A model generated the notes under the pieces. That model made no database searches. It saw nothing but the letters and a program-made list of their open reading frames with translations, and was not told the DNA's origin. The translations under genes and the position numbers were made by a program. From contig JAOPXY010000100.1 of assembly GCA_025964895.1 (NCBI GenBank), forward strand, positions 1-58,805: 58,805 nucleotides of DNA, written 5' to 3'. Source of the DNA: Aeromicrobium sp. Its GTDB lineage: Bacteria; Actinomycetota; Actinomycetes; Propionibacteriales; Nocardioidaceae. Of the stretch, positions 24,131 to 33,209 are shown one piece after another (positions within the stretch are counted from its first letter, which is position 1; every line of letters begins with the position of its first letter).

Positions 24131-25053
24131 TGGCGACCGGCGACATCGTGCTGGGCGAGAACCAGTACGGCAAGGCGGAGGTGCGGCTGGTTCGGGTCTC
24201 GCGGGACGGGGCCGTCCACTCGCTCGAGGACCTCAACGTCACGTCCCAGCTGCGCGGCGACTTCGCCGCGTGCCACACCGACGGCGACAACGCACAGGTC
24301 GTGGCGACCGACACGCAGAAGAACACGGTCTACGCGTACGCCCGTGAGCACGGGATCGGGTCGCCGGAGGAGTTCCTGATCCGCCTCGGCCGGCACTTCG
24401 TCGACGACTTCCCGTGGGTCACGGGCGGACGGTGGGCGGCCGAGCAGTACGCGTGGCAGCGCATCACGGTGGACGGGCAGCCGCACGACCACTCCTTCGT
24501 GCGCACGGGGCAGGAGACGCGCACCGCGGTCGTGCAGATCGCAGGCGACGAGACGCACGTCGTCGCCGGCCTGACCGACTGCACGGTCCTGAAGTCGACC
24601 GGCTCGGAGTTCCACGGCTTCCCCCGCGACCGCTACACGACGCTGCCGGAGACCGACGACCGCATCCTGGCGACGTCGGTGACGGCGTGGTGGCGGTACG
24701 CGGACCTGCCGCCCGACCCCACCTCCGCCTCCTTCGACTTCGACGGGGCCTACGCATCGGTGCGCGACACGATGCTCGCGACGTTCGCGACGTTCCACTC
24801 GCTCGCGCTGCAGCAGACGCTGTTCGCGATGGGCAAGGCGGTGCTGGAGACGCACCCGGGCATCGCCGAGATCAAGTTCTCGATGCCCAACAAGCACCAC
24901 TTCCTGGTCGACCTGGCGCCGTTCGGCCTCGACAACCCCAACGAGGTGTTCTTCGCCGCCGACCGTCCCTACGGGCTGATCCAGGCCACGGTGCTGCGCG
25001 AGGGCGCGCCGTCCGCCCCGGCGGCCTGGGCCACGATCCCCGGATTCGCGTGA
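24130..25053 (+). CDS. pucL: Urate oxidase (uricase)
   Basis: A 307-residue cofactor-free oxidase converting urate to 5-hydroxyisourate. Two T-fold domains are visible. The first has NQYGKAEVRLVRV (catalytic Lys) and VVATDTQKNTVYAYA (catalytic Thr), with GRHFVDDFPWVTGGRWAAEQ. The second has GLTDCTVLKSTGSEFHGFPR, TLPETDDRILATSV and FSMPNKHHFLVDLAPFGL. ATG 24130, with AAGGGG 5 nt upstream, is preferred over the adjacent GTG 24127. It is not fused to a decarboxylase, unlike the Bacillus bifunctional enzyme. Confidence 0.95.
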   Translation: MATGDIVLGENQYGKAEVRLVRVSRDGAVHSLEDLNVTSQLRGDFAACHTDGDNAQVVATDTQKNTVYAYAREHGIGSPEEFLIRLGRHFVDDFPWVTGGRWAAEQYAWQRITVDGQPHDHSFVRTGQETRTAVVQIAGDETHVVAGLTDCTVLKSTGSEFHGFPRDRYTTLPETDDRILATSVTAWWRYADLPPDPTSASFDFDGAYASVRDTMLATFATFHSLALQQTLFAMGKAVLETHPGIAEIKFSMPNKHHFLVDLAPFGLDNPNEVFFAADRPYGLIQATVLREGAPSAPAAWATIPGFA

Positions 25054-25066
25054 GCGGGGCCAGGGG

Positions 25067-26395
25067 ATGAGGATCGACGCGATCCAGGCCCGGCGCGTGC
25101 TGGTCGACGGCGAGTTCGTGCCCGCGACCGTCACGCTCGAGCACGGCAAGATCACGTCGATCGGCGCCCACGACGACAGCCCGGAGGGCATGATCCTGCG
25201 CCCCGCGGACTCGGCCTACGTCGTGCCCGGCATCGTCGACACCCACGTGCACATTAACGAGCCGGGACGCGCGACGTGGGAGGGCTTCTTCACCGCGACC
25301 GAGGCCGCGGCCCTCGGCGGCGCGACGACGCTGATCGACATGCCCCTCAACAGCATCCCGCCGACGACGACCGTCGCGCACCTGGAGCTCAAGCGGCAGG
25401 CGGCGACCGACCAGCTGATGGTCGACGTGGGCTTCTGGGGAGGAGCGGTGCCCGGCAACCTCGCCGATCTCGAGCCCCTGTGGGACGCCGGCGTGTTCGG
25501 CTTCAAGTGCTTTCTGGCCGACTCCGGCGTCGCGGAGTTCCCGCCGCTGGACCCGGCGCAGTTCCGGGCCGCGCTGGGCGAGATCGCCCGCTTCGGGGGA
25601 CTCATGATCGTCCACGCGGAGGACGCCCGGGTGCTGGCCGCGGCCCCGTCGCCGCCGACCCGGTCGTACCGCGACTTCGTCCTGTCGCGGCCGGACGAGG
25701 CCGAGACCGCCGCGATCCGCCAGGTGCTCGACGGCGCCCGCGAGACCGGCGCCCGCGTGCACGTCCTGCACCTGTCGAGCGCACGGGCGCTCGATCTCAT
25801 CGCCGACGCGCGGGCCGAGGGGCTGCCCGTCACGGTCGAGACCTGCCCGCACTACCTGAGCTTCAGCGCCGAGACGATCCCGGACGCCGCCCCGCAGTTC
25901 AAGTGCTGCCCGCCGATCCGCGACGGCGGCAACCGGGAGGCGCTGTGGCAGGCGCTGCGCGAGGGCATCATCGACTGCATCGTCAGCGACCACTCGCCCG
26001 CCACGGCCGAGGAGAAGGGGCGCGGCGACGGCGACCTGCAGCAGGCCTGGGGCGGCGTGTCCGGCCTGCAGGTGGGCTTCAGCGTCCTCGCGCAGGAGGC
26101 CCGGCGGCGCGCGATCCCGCTGGCCGACCTCAGCGGCTGGATGTCGCGCAACACCGCCGATCTCGTCGGCCTGGCGAACAAGGGCCGCATCGAGGTCGGC
26201 GCGGACGCCGACTTCGCGGTCTACGACACGAATGCCGAGTTCCGCATCGAGGCGACCCGCCTGGCGCACCGCAACCCGATCTCGGCCTACGACGGCCTCC
26301 GCTACGGCGGGCGCATCACGCGCTCGGTCGTCCGCGGCAACGCGATCGACGTCGAGCGCGTCGACCACACCTTCGGAAGGCAGCTGAGCCGGTGA
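25067..26395 (+). CDS. allB: Allantoinase
   Basis: A 442-residue amidohydrolase converting allantoin to allantoate. Binuclear metal centre motifs: DTHVHINEPGR, the carboxylated Lys in GVFGFKCFLADSG (near residue 147), IVHAEDARV, VHVLHLSSARAL, ETCPHYLSF and CIVSDHSPAT. KCCPPIRDGGNREALWQAL is typical of allantoinase rather than dihydropyrimidinase. The start is ATG 25067 with AGGGG immediately before. The stop overlaps the aminotransferase start (GTGA). Confidence 0.94.
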   Translation: MRIDAIQARRVLVDGEFVPATVTLEHGKITSIGAHDDSPEGMILRPADSAYVVPGIVDTHVHINEPGRATWEGFFTATEAAALGGATTLIDMPLNSIPPTTTVAHLELKRQAATDQLMVDVGFWGGAVPGNLADLEPLWDAGVFGFKCFLADSGVAEFPPLDPAQFRAALGEIARFGGLMIVHAEDARVLAAAPSPPTRSYRDFVLSRPDEAETAAIRQVLDGARETGARVHVLHLSSARALDLIADARAEGLPVTVETCPHYLSFSAETIPDAAPQFKCCPPIRDGGNREALWQALREGIIDCIVSDHSPATAEEKGRGDGDLQQAWGGVSGLQVGFSVLAQEARRRAIPLADLSGWMSRNTADLVGLANKGRIEVGADADFAVYDTNAEFRIEATRLAHRNPISAYDGLRYGGRITRSVVRGNAIDVERVDHTFGRQLSR

Positions 26396-27615
26396 CGACC
26401 TTCGAGCAGTTCAATCCGCCGACCCGGCTGCTGATGGGCCCCGGGCCGGTGAACGCCGACCCCCGCGTGCTGCGGGCGATGTCGGCCCAGCTGGTCGGCC
26501 AGTACGACCCGGCGATGACGACGGCCATGAACGAGACGATGGAGCTCTACCGGTCGGTGTTCCGCACCGGCAACGAGCAGACGTTCCTCGTCGACGGCAC
26601 GTCGCGGGCCGGCATCGAGGCCGCGCTCGTGAGCCTCGTGGAGCCCGGCGACCGCGTGCTGGTGCCGGTGTTCGGCCGCTTCGGCCTGCTGCTGGCCGAG
26701 ATCGCGGCTCGCTGCGGCGCAGAGGTCCACACGATCGAGGTGCCGTGGGGGCAGGTCTTCGCGCCGGAGCAGATCGAGGCGGCGATCGTCGGGGTGCGCC
26801 CGAAGGTGCTGGCGATCGTGCAGGGCGACACCGCCACGACGATGTGCCAGCCGCTGGCCGATCTCGGCGAGATCTGCCGCCGTCACGACGTCCTGTTCTA
26901 CTGCGACGCCACCGCGTCCCTCGGCGGCAACGACTTCGAGCTCGACGCGTGGGGGCTCGACGTCGTCACGGCAGGGCTGCAGAAGTGCCTCGGCGGACCG
27001 TCCGGCAGCGCCCCGATCAGCATCTCGCCGCGGGCGGTCGACGTCATCGACGGCCGCCGCCACGTCGAGGCGGGACTTGTCACACCGGGCGCCGACGACC
27101 CCGAGGTCGGCGTCCGCATCGGGTCGAACTACTTCGACCTCGCGATGATCATGGACTACTGGGGCCCGAAGCGGCTCAATCACCACACCGAGGCCACGTC
27201 GATGCTCTACGGCGCCCGCGAGTGCGCCCGGCTGCTGGTCGCCGAGGGGATGGACGCCGCGATCGAGCGGCACCGGCTGCACGGTGCGGCGATGCTCGCG
27301 GGGGTGCGGGGGCTGGGCCTCGAGGTCTTCGGCGACGAGTCCCACCGGATGAACAACGTCGTCGCGGTGCTCATCCCGGACGGGCTGGACGGCGACGGCG
27401 CTCGGGCGGCGATGCTCGACGACTTCGGCATCGAGATCGGCACATCCTTCGGACCCCTGCACGGGCTGGTCTGGCGCATCGGCACGATGGGCCACAACGC
27501 GCGCAAGGACGCCGTCCTGGTCACCCTCGCCGCGCTCGAACAGGTGCTGCGCGCCGGGGGCGTCGCGGTGACCGGTGGTGGCGGCGTCGCAGCGGCTCGC
27601 GAGGTGTACCGATGA
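26392..27615 (+). CDS. pucG: (S)-ureidoglycine-glyoxylate-type aminotransferase (PucG-like)
   Basis: A 407-residue class V PLP aminotransferase. The PLP lysine lies in VVTAGLQKCLGGPSGSAP (Lys198). LLMGPGPVNADPRVLRAMSA and FLVDGTSRAGIEAALVSLVE are the alanine-glyoxylate aminotransferase N-terminus. FYCDATASLGGNDFELDAWG holds the PLP-ring Asp. Its place between allantoinase and allantoate amidohydrolase points to the PucG role, transamination of ureidoglycine with glyoxylate to oxalurate and glycine. An alanine- or serine-glyoxylate specificity cannot be excluded from sequence alone. Confidence 0.85.
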   Translation: MTTFEQFNPPTRLLMGPGPVNADPRVLRAMSAQLVGQYDPAMTTAMNETMELYRSVFRTGNEQTFLVDGTSRAGIEAALVSLVEPGDRVLVPVFGRFGLLLAEIAARCGAEVHTIEVPWGQVFAPEQIEAAIVGVRPKVLAIVQGDTATTMCQPLADLGEICRRHDVLFYCDATASLGGNDFELDAWGLDVVTAGLQKCLGGPSGSAPISISPRAVDVIDGRRHVEAGLVTPGADDPEVGVRIGSNYFDLAMIMDYWGPKRLNHHTEATSMLYGARECARLLVAEGMDAAIERHRLHGAAMLAGVRGLGLEVFGDESHRMNNVVAVLIPDGLDGDGARAAMLDDFGIEIGTSFGPLHGLVWRIGTMGHNARKDAVLVTLAALEQVLRAGGVAVTGGGGVAAAREVYR

Positions 27616-28841
27616 CCTCGGCGCAAATGGTGCTCGACCGGTGCACCGAGCTCGACCGATACTCCGCGCACGTGTCGCGGCTCGAGCGCGTCTACCTCTC
27701 GCCGCAGCACGCGGCCGCGAACGCCGCGACGGCCGACTGGATGACCCAGGCCGGCCTGCGGACGTGGCAGGACGCGGCCGGCAACCAGTACGGCCGCCGC
27801 GAGGGGCGCGAGCCCGGTCTGCCGGCCCTGCTGCTCGGCTCCCACCTCGACACGGTGCCGGACGCGGGGTCGTACGACGGCATGCTCGGCGTCGTCATGG
27901 CGATCGCGGTCGTCGAACGACTCGGCGCCCGCATGGACGACTTCCCGTTCGCCGTGGAGGTCGTGGGATTCAGCGACGAGGAGGGCACCCGCTTCGGCAA
28001 GGCGCTGCTGGGCAGCTGCGCGGCCGCCGGCACGTGGGACCCGGACTGGTGGGAGCTGCGCGACAAGAACGGCACGACCCTGCACGCCGCGTTCCGCGAG
28101 TTCGGCCTCGACCCGCGACGCGTCGGGGAGGCAGCCCGGCGGCCCGATGAGCTCGTGGGCTACCTCGAGGCCCACATCGAGCAGGGCCCCTACCTCGAGG
28201 CTGCGGACGCCTCGCTGGGCTTCGTCACGACAATCGCGGGCGCGCGCCGGTTCCGGCTCAGCATCGTGGGGGAAGCCCGGCACGCCGGGGGCACGCCCTA
28301 CCCGCGCCGGCGCGACGCCCTCGTCGGGGCGGCGGAGGCGATCACCGCGATCGAGCGGCTCGCGCGGGCGTCGGACTGTATCGCGACGGTTGGCCGGATC
28401 GAGGTCACGCCCGGCGCGGTCAACGTCATCCCCGGCCGGGCCGACCTGAGCCTCGACCTGCGGGCGGAGAGCGACGCGGCCCGTGACGCCATGTGGACGA
28501 CGATGCTGGCCGAGATCGAGCGGCTGTGCGCCGCACGATCGCTCGGCGTCCGCTGGGTCGAGACGCACACCGCGCCGTCCATGCCGTGCGCCGCGCGACT
28601 GACCGACGCCGTCGTCGACGGCATCCGGTCGACCGGTGACCCCGACCCCATGGGGATGTGGAGCCGCGCGGGGCACGACGGCATGGCGATCGGTGCCGTG
28701 ACCGACATCGGGATGCTGTTCGTGCGCTGCTTCGACGGCATCAGCCACCACCCCGGCGAACGCGTCCGCGACGTGGACGTCGCCCGCGGGCTCGACGCCT
28801 TCGAGCGGGCCGTCCTCAACCTGGCGGGAGCCGCATCGTGA
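27612..28841 (+). CDS. allC: Allantoate amidohydrolase (M20 family)
   Basis: A 409-residue di-metal hydrolase acting on allantoate to release ammonia and carbon dioxide and give ureidoglycine. Metal ligands: GSHLDTVPDAG (His, Asp), GSYDGMLGV, FSDEEGTRF (Glu), LEAHIEQGPYLEA (His) and DGISHHPGE (His). The lid domain has RRFRLSIVGEARHAGGTPYP. The family also contains beta-ureidopropionase and N-carbamoyl amino acid hydrolases. Neighbouring allantoinase fixes the likely substrate. ATG 27612 overlaps the aminotransferase stop, and its stop overlaps the regulator. Confidence 0.92.
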   Translation: MTSAQMVLDRCTELDRYSAHVSRLERVYLSPQHAAANAATADWMTQAGLRTWQDAAGNQYGRREGREPGLPALLLGSHLDTVPDAGSYDGMLGVVMAIAVVERLGARMDDFPFAVEVVGFSDEEGTRFGKALLGSCAAAGTWDPDWWELRDKNGTTLHAAFREFGLDPRRVGEAARRPDELVGYLEAHIEQGPYLEAADASLGFVTTIAGARRFRLSIVGEARHAGGTPYPRRRDALVGAAEAITAIERLARASDCIATVGRIEVTPGAVNVIPGRADLSLDLRAESDAARDAMWTTMLAEIERLCAARSLGVRWVETHTAPSMPCAARLTDAVVDGIRSTGDPDPMGMWSRAGHDGMAIGAVTDIGMLFVRCFDGISHHPGERVRDVDVARGLDAFERAVLNLAGAAS

Positions 28842-29668
28842 ACGAGCTGCGCATCGACGAGCGGATCGCCGAGCGGTACACGGGCCTGTCGCCCCAGGAG
28901 CGGCGGGCGGCCGACGTGCTGCTGGACCACCTCGACGACCTCGCGATCTACCGGGCTGCCGAGCTCGCCGATCTCGCGGGGGTCTCGAAGGCGACGATGA
29001 GCCGGCTGTTCCGACACCTGGGCTTCGACGACTTCGGCGAGGTGCGAGAGCACCTGCGCGGGCTGCGCAGCCAGGGGGTCCCGGTCACGATCGAGGGCGC
29101 GCCCAGCCTCGTGGCCCACCTGGAGCACGAGATTGCGAACCTGCGGTCGGCGATGTCGCGGCTCGACGAGGACCGGCTCGACGTCGCCGCGACGCTCGTC
29201 GCGGGGGCGCAGCGCGTCGTCGTGCTGGGCCTGCGCAACAGCTACGCGGTCGCGCTGCACCTGCGCCAGCAGCTGAGCCAGGCACGCGCCGGGGTGACCC
29301 TGGCGCCGCAGCCGGGACAGTCGCTGTCGGAAGAGCTGCTCGGGATCGAGGCGATCGACGCCGTCGTCGTCGTGGGCTTCCGCCGGCGGCCCGACAACCT
29401 CGAGGAGCTGCTGGAGATCGTGCACGCGGCGGGCACGCCGATCGTCCTGCTGGCCGATCCGTCCGCGCGGGCGCTCGCCGCCCACGCGACGGTGTGGCTC
29501 GAGTGCCCGCTGACGACGGCCTCGGCGTTCGACAGCTACGCCGCCGCGATGAGCGTCGTCGCGGTGCTGGCCGACCGGGTCCTCGACCGCGTGGGCGACG
29601 CCGGCGAGGAGCGGGTCACGGCGATCGACGCGTCGTACCGGTCGCTCCGCGAGATCGAGACCGCGTGA
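28838..29668 (+). CDS. MurR/RpiR-family transcriptional regulator
   Basis: A 276-residue regulator. The N-terminal helix-turn-helix includes YRAAELADLAGVSKATMSRL followed by FRHLGFDDFGEVREHLR. The C-terminal SIS domain (about 115-255) begins VAGAQRVVVLGLRNSYAVAL and has VVVVGFRRRPDNLEELLEI and GTPIVLLADPSARALAAHA. SIS domains of this family usually sense phosphosugars, so its use inside a purine operon is noteworthy. The cognate ligand may be a ureide. Translation from GTG 28838 is coupled to allC (GTGA). It probably autoregulates the operon. Confidence 0.9.
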   Translation: MNELRIDERIAERYTGLSPQERRAADVLLDHLDDLAIYRAAELADLAGVSKATMSRLFRHLGFDDFGEVREHLRGLRSQGVPVTIEGAPSLVAHLEHEIANLRSAMSRLDEDRLDVAATLVAGAQRVVVLGLRNSYAVALHLRQQLSQARAGVTLAPQPGQSLSEELLGIEAIDAVVVVGFRRRPDNLEELLEIVHAAGTPIVLLADPSARALAAHATVWLECPLTTASAFDSYAAAMSVVAVLADRVLDRVGDAGEERVTAIDASYRSLREIETA

Positions 29669-29681
29669 CGGGGGGCAGCGC

Positions 29682-30479
29682 ATGGACCTGAACCGCGTCA
29701 CGTCGCTGCGGGCCGCCCGCGCGCGCGACGACCTGCGCCTGGCGCCCGGGGAGACGGTGCTGGCCGGCGGGTCGTGGCTGTTCTCCGAGCCGCAGGAGAT
29801 CAGCGGCCTCGTGGACCTGACGACGATGGGCTGGGAGCCGTGGACGGTCCACGACCGCGGGCTCAGCGTCGCCGCGACGTGCACGATCGCCGAGCTCATG
29901 GACGTCCCCGCGGTGTGGACGGCGTCGCCGCTGTTCCGCCAGTGCGCCGAGGCCCTGCTGATGTCGTTCAAGATCTGGGGCACCGCGACGGTGGGCGGCA
30001 ACCTGTGCTTGGCCCTGCCCGCCGGGGCCATGATCTCGCTGGCCACGGCGCTGGACGCCGTCGTCGTGATCTGGCGTCCCGACGGCACCGAGCGACGCGA
30101 GCTCGTCGCCGAGCTGGTGCTGGGGGTGCGGCACACGACCCTGCAGTCGGGCGAGGTGGTCAGGTCGCTCGAGATCCCGATCGGATCGCTCCGGGCGCGC
30201 ACCGCGTTCCGTCGGTTCTCCCTCGCCCCGCTGGGACGGTCGTCCGCGATCGTCATCGGCCGCCTGGACGACGACGGGCGGCTGACCCTCACCGTGACGG
30301 CGGCGACCCCGCGGCCGTACGTCTTCCGCTTCGGCAGCCCGCCGACGGACGACGAGCTGCAGAACCTGTTCGCGTCCGTGCACGGCTGGTACGACGACGC
30401 GCACGGTGCGCCCGACTGGCGCAAGGCCGTGACATTGGAGCTCGCGTACGACGTGTGCGAGGAGCTGAGGGCGTCATGA
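29682..30479 (+). CDS. FAD-binding subunit of xanthine-dehydrogenase-type oxidoreductase
   Basis: A 265-residue protein of the molybdopterin-dehydrogenase FAD-binding family. ETVLAGGSWLFSEPQEISGL resembles the flavin pyrophosphate loop, and FRQCAEALLMSFKIWGTATV followed by GGNLCLALPAGAMISLATAL is the second FAD motif. A short CO-dehydrogenase flavoprotein C-terminal domain follows. ATG 29682 lies 13 nt after the regulator stop. Its own stop overlaps the fused iron-sulfur/molybdenum subunit gene (ATGA), so the two should form one enzyme passing electrons from molybdenum through the clusters to FAD. Confidence 0.9.
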   Translation: MDLNRVTSLRAARARDDLRLAPGETVLAGGSWLFSEPQEISGLVDLTTMGWEPWTVHDRGLSVAATCTIAELMDVPAVWTASPLFRQCAEALLMSFKIWGTATVGGNLCLALPAGAMISLATALDAVVVIWRPDGTERRELVAELVLGVRHTTLQSGEVVRSLEIPIGSLRARTAFRRFSLAPLGRSSAIVIGRLDDDGRLTLTVTAATPRPYVFRFGSPPTDDELQNLFASVHGWYDDAHGAPDWRKAVTLELAYDVCEELRAS

Positions 30480-33172
30480 TCAGCGTCAATGGCACCCCGC
30501 ACGACGCGGAGCCGCGCCCCGGGCAGTGCCTGCGCACGTACCTGCGCGAGCAGGGCGCGGTCGAGGTCAAGAAGGGCTGCGACGCGGGCGACTGCGGCGC
30601 CTGCTCGGTGCTGGTCGACGGCACGGCCACCCACTCGTGCATCTATCCGGCCGCACGCGCCGTCGGCCGGGACGTCACGACGGTCGCCGGCCTCGGCTCG
30701 CCGGACCGGCTGCATCCGGTGCAGCAGCAGTTCGTCGACGCGGCGGGCTTCCAGTGCGGCTTCTGCACCGCGGGCATGATCGTCACTGCCTCGACGCTGC
30801 GCGACGTCACCGCCGATGAGCTGCCGCGCGTCATGAAGGGCAACCTGTGCCGGTGCACGGGCTACCGCTCGATCCGCGATGCCATCGCCGGCACCGTCAA
30901 CACGTCCCGCCCCGCGGCCGGGGAGGCCTACGGGACGTCGGTCGCGGCGCCGGCCGCCGTGGGTGTCGTGACCGGCGTGGAGCGGTTCGCCCTCGACGAG
31001 CCCACGACCGGCCTGCGCACCCCGCTGCTGCACGTCGCGGTGCTCGGCAGCCCGCACGCGCACGCCCGCATCACGGCAATCGACACGACCCGGGCGCAGG
31101 CGCTCGCCGGCGTCGAGCTGGTGCTGACGCACGAGGACGTCCCGGACGTGCTGTTCTCGACCGGCCGGCACGAGAACCGGCTCGACGACCCCGACGACAC
31201 GCGCATCCTCGACCCGGTCGTCCGCTTCCGCGGGCAGCGCGTCGCGATCGTGGTGGCCGAGACCGTCGCGCTCGCCGAGGAGGCCTGCCGGCTCCTCGAC
31301 GTCGCGTACGAGCTGCTGCCGGCGGTGTTCGACCCGCACGAGGCACGCCGTGCCGGGGCGCCGCTGGTGCACGGCGACAAGGAGCCGCTGACGTCCAGGA
31401 TCAGCGACCCGGGGCGCAACGTCGTCGCCCAGCTGCACGCCGAGATCGGCGACGTCGACGCCGCGCTGGAGCACGCGCACGCCCGGACGTCCGGCACGTG
31501 GCAGACCGCGCGGGTCACGCACGCCTCGCTGGAGACCCACGGCGCGCGGGCCTGGCTCGCCGACGACGGTTCGCTCGTGGTGCGCACGAGCTCCCAGGTG
31601 CCGTTCCTCGTGCGCACCGAGCTGGCGCGCATCCTGGACCTGCCGGTCGAGCGGGTCCGCGTCGTCGTGGGACGCGTCGGCGGCGGCTTCGGCGGCAAGC
31701 AGGAGCTCATCGTCGAGGACGTCGTAGGGCTGGCCGCGCTGCGCACGGGACGTCCGGTGCAGTACGAGCTGACCCGCGAGGACCAGTTCACGATCGTGCC
31801 GTGCCGTCACCCCATGACGGTGTCGGTCGACCTCGGCGCCGACGCCGACGGCACCCTGACCGCGATGCGGGTCGACGTCGTCACCGACACCGGCGCGTAC
31901 GGCAACCACGGCCCCGGCGTCATGTTCCACGGCTGCCATGAGTCGGTCGCGGTGTACCGCTGCGCCAACAAGCGGGTCGACGCCGAGGCGGTCTACACCA
32001 ACAACCTGCCGTCCGGCGCGTTCCGCGGCTACGGCCTCGGACAGGTGATCTTCGCGATCGAGTCGGCGATGGACGAGCTGGCGCGCGAGCTGGGGCTCGA
32101 CCCGATCGAGCTGCGCCGCCGCAACGTCATCGTGCCGGGCGATCCGATGATCGTCGCGGCGGTCGAGGAGACCGACCTGACCTACGGGTCGTACGGCCTC
32201 GACCAGTGCCTCGACCTCGTCGACGACGCGCTCGCGTCCGGCCGCGGGGAGCCGGCCCCCGACGGCTGGCTCGTCGGCTCGGGCTCGGCGCTCGCGATGA
32301 TCGCGACGATCCCGCCCCGCGGACACCACTCGAACGTCCGGGTCTCGGTCGATCCCACCGGGACCTACACGGTCGACGTCGGGACGGCGGAGTTCGGCAA
32401 CGGCACCACCACGGTGCACGTGCAGCTCGTCGCGCAGGAGCTCGGGACGACGCCGGACCGCGTGCGGGTGCGCCAGTCGGACACCGCGACGTCGGGCTAC
32501 GACACGGGTGCCTACGGCTCGACCGGCTCGGTCGTCGCGGGCAGGGCGGTGCAGGTCGCGGCCGAGCGGCTGCGCGCCGAGCTGCTGACCCTCGCCGCGC
32601 GGCGCCTCGGTGTCGCGACGGGCGCGTGCACGCTCGGGCCGGACGGCGTGGCGGGGCCCGGCACGTCCCTCGCGTTCGACGAGCTGGTCGTCGAGTCGCT
32701 GTCGGCCGAGGGGTCCCACGACGGGACGCCGCGGTCGATCGCGTTCAACGTCCACGGCTTCCGCGTCGCGGTCGACCCCGCGACGGGCGAGGTGCGGATC
32801 CTCTCGTCGGTGCAGGCGGCTGACGCGGGCGTCGTCATCAACCCCGAGCAGCTCCGGGGCCAGATCGAGGGCGGGGTGGGGCAGGGCATCGGCTCGGCGC
32901 TGTACGAGGAGATGGTGCTGCGTGACGGCGAGGTGCTGACGCGGACGTTCCGCGACTACCGCGTCCCGCAGATGGCCGACCTGCCCGTGACCGAGGTGCT
33001 GTTCGCCGACACCGTCGACGAGCTGGGCCCGCGGGGCGCCAAGTCGATGAGCGAGGCGCCCTACAACCCCGTGGCCCCCGCGCTCGCCAACGCGATCCGT
33101 GACGCGACGGGCGTCCGTCCGCACGAGCTGCCCATGAGCCGCGATCGGCTCTGGCGGCTGCTGAACACCTGA
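30476..33172 (+). CDS. Fused [2Fe-2S] and molybdopterin subunit of xanthine-dehydrogenase-type enzyme
   Basis: An 898-residue protein combining two usually separate subunits. Residues 1-150 bind two [2Fe-2S] clusters: plant-type cysteines 35, 40, 43 and 55, then the helical pair 94, 97, 125 and 127. Residues 165-898 form the molybdenum subunit: GRVGGGFGGKQELIVEDV, NNLPSGAFRGYGLGQVIFAI, TGAYGSTGSVVAGRAVQ and the catalytic Glu in GAKSMSEAPYNPVAPALANA. The start is ATG 30476, with GAGG 5 nt upstream. In this operon hypoxanthine/xanthine oxidation to urate is the likely reaction, although substrate specificity within this family is hard to read. The maturation factor XdhC is not present in the window. 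Confidence 0.9.
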   Translation: MISVNGTPHDAEPRPGQCLRTYLREQGAVEVKKGCDAGDCGACSVLVDGTATHSCIYPAARAVGRDVTTVAGLGSPDRLHPVQQQFVDAAGFQCGFCTAGMIVTASTLRDVTADELPRVMKGNLCRCTGYRSIRDAIAGTVNTSRPAAGEAYGTSVAAPAAVGVVTGVERFALDEPTTGLRTPLLHVAVLGSPHAHARITAIDTTRAQALAGVELVLTHEDVPDVLFSTGRHENRLDDPDDTRILDPVVRFRGQRVAIVVAETVALAEEACRLLDVAYELLPAVFDPHEARRAGAPLVHGDKEPLTSRISDPGRNVVAQLHAEIGDVDAALEHAHARTSGTWQTARVTHASLETHGARAWLADDGSLVVRTSSQVPFLVRTELARILDLPVERVRVVVGRVGGGFGGKQELIVEDVVGLAALRTGRPVQYELTREDQFTIVPCRHPMTVSVDLGADADGTLTAMRVDVVTDTGAYGNHGPGVMFHGCHESVAVYRCANKRVDAEAVYTNNLPSGAFRGYGLGQVIFAIESAMDELARELGLDPIELRRRNVIVPGDPMIVAAVEETDLTYGSYGLDQCLDLVDDALASGRGEPAPDGWLVGSGSALAMIATIPPRGHHSNVRVSVDPTGTYTVDVGTAEFGNGTTTVHVQLVAQELGTTPDRVRVRQSDTATSGYDTGAYGSTGSVVAGRAVQVAAERLRAELLTLAARRLGVATGACTLGPDGVAGPGTSLAFDELVVESLSAEGSHDGTPRSIAFNVHGFRVAVDPATGEVRILSSVQAADAGVVINPEQLRGQIEGGVGQGIGSALYEEMVLRDGEVLTRTFRDYRVPQMADLPVTEVLFADTVDELGPRGAKSMSEAPYNPVAPALANAIRDATGVRPHELPMSRDRLWRLLNT

Positions 33173-33209
33173 CCCGACCGCCCGACCCGACCACCGAGAG
33201 GGACGACCC

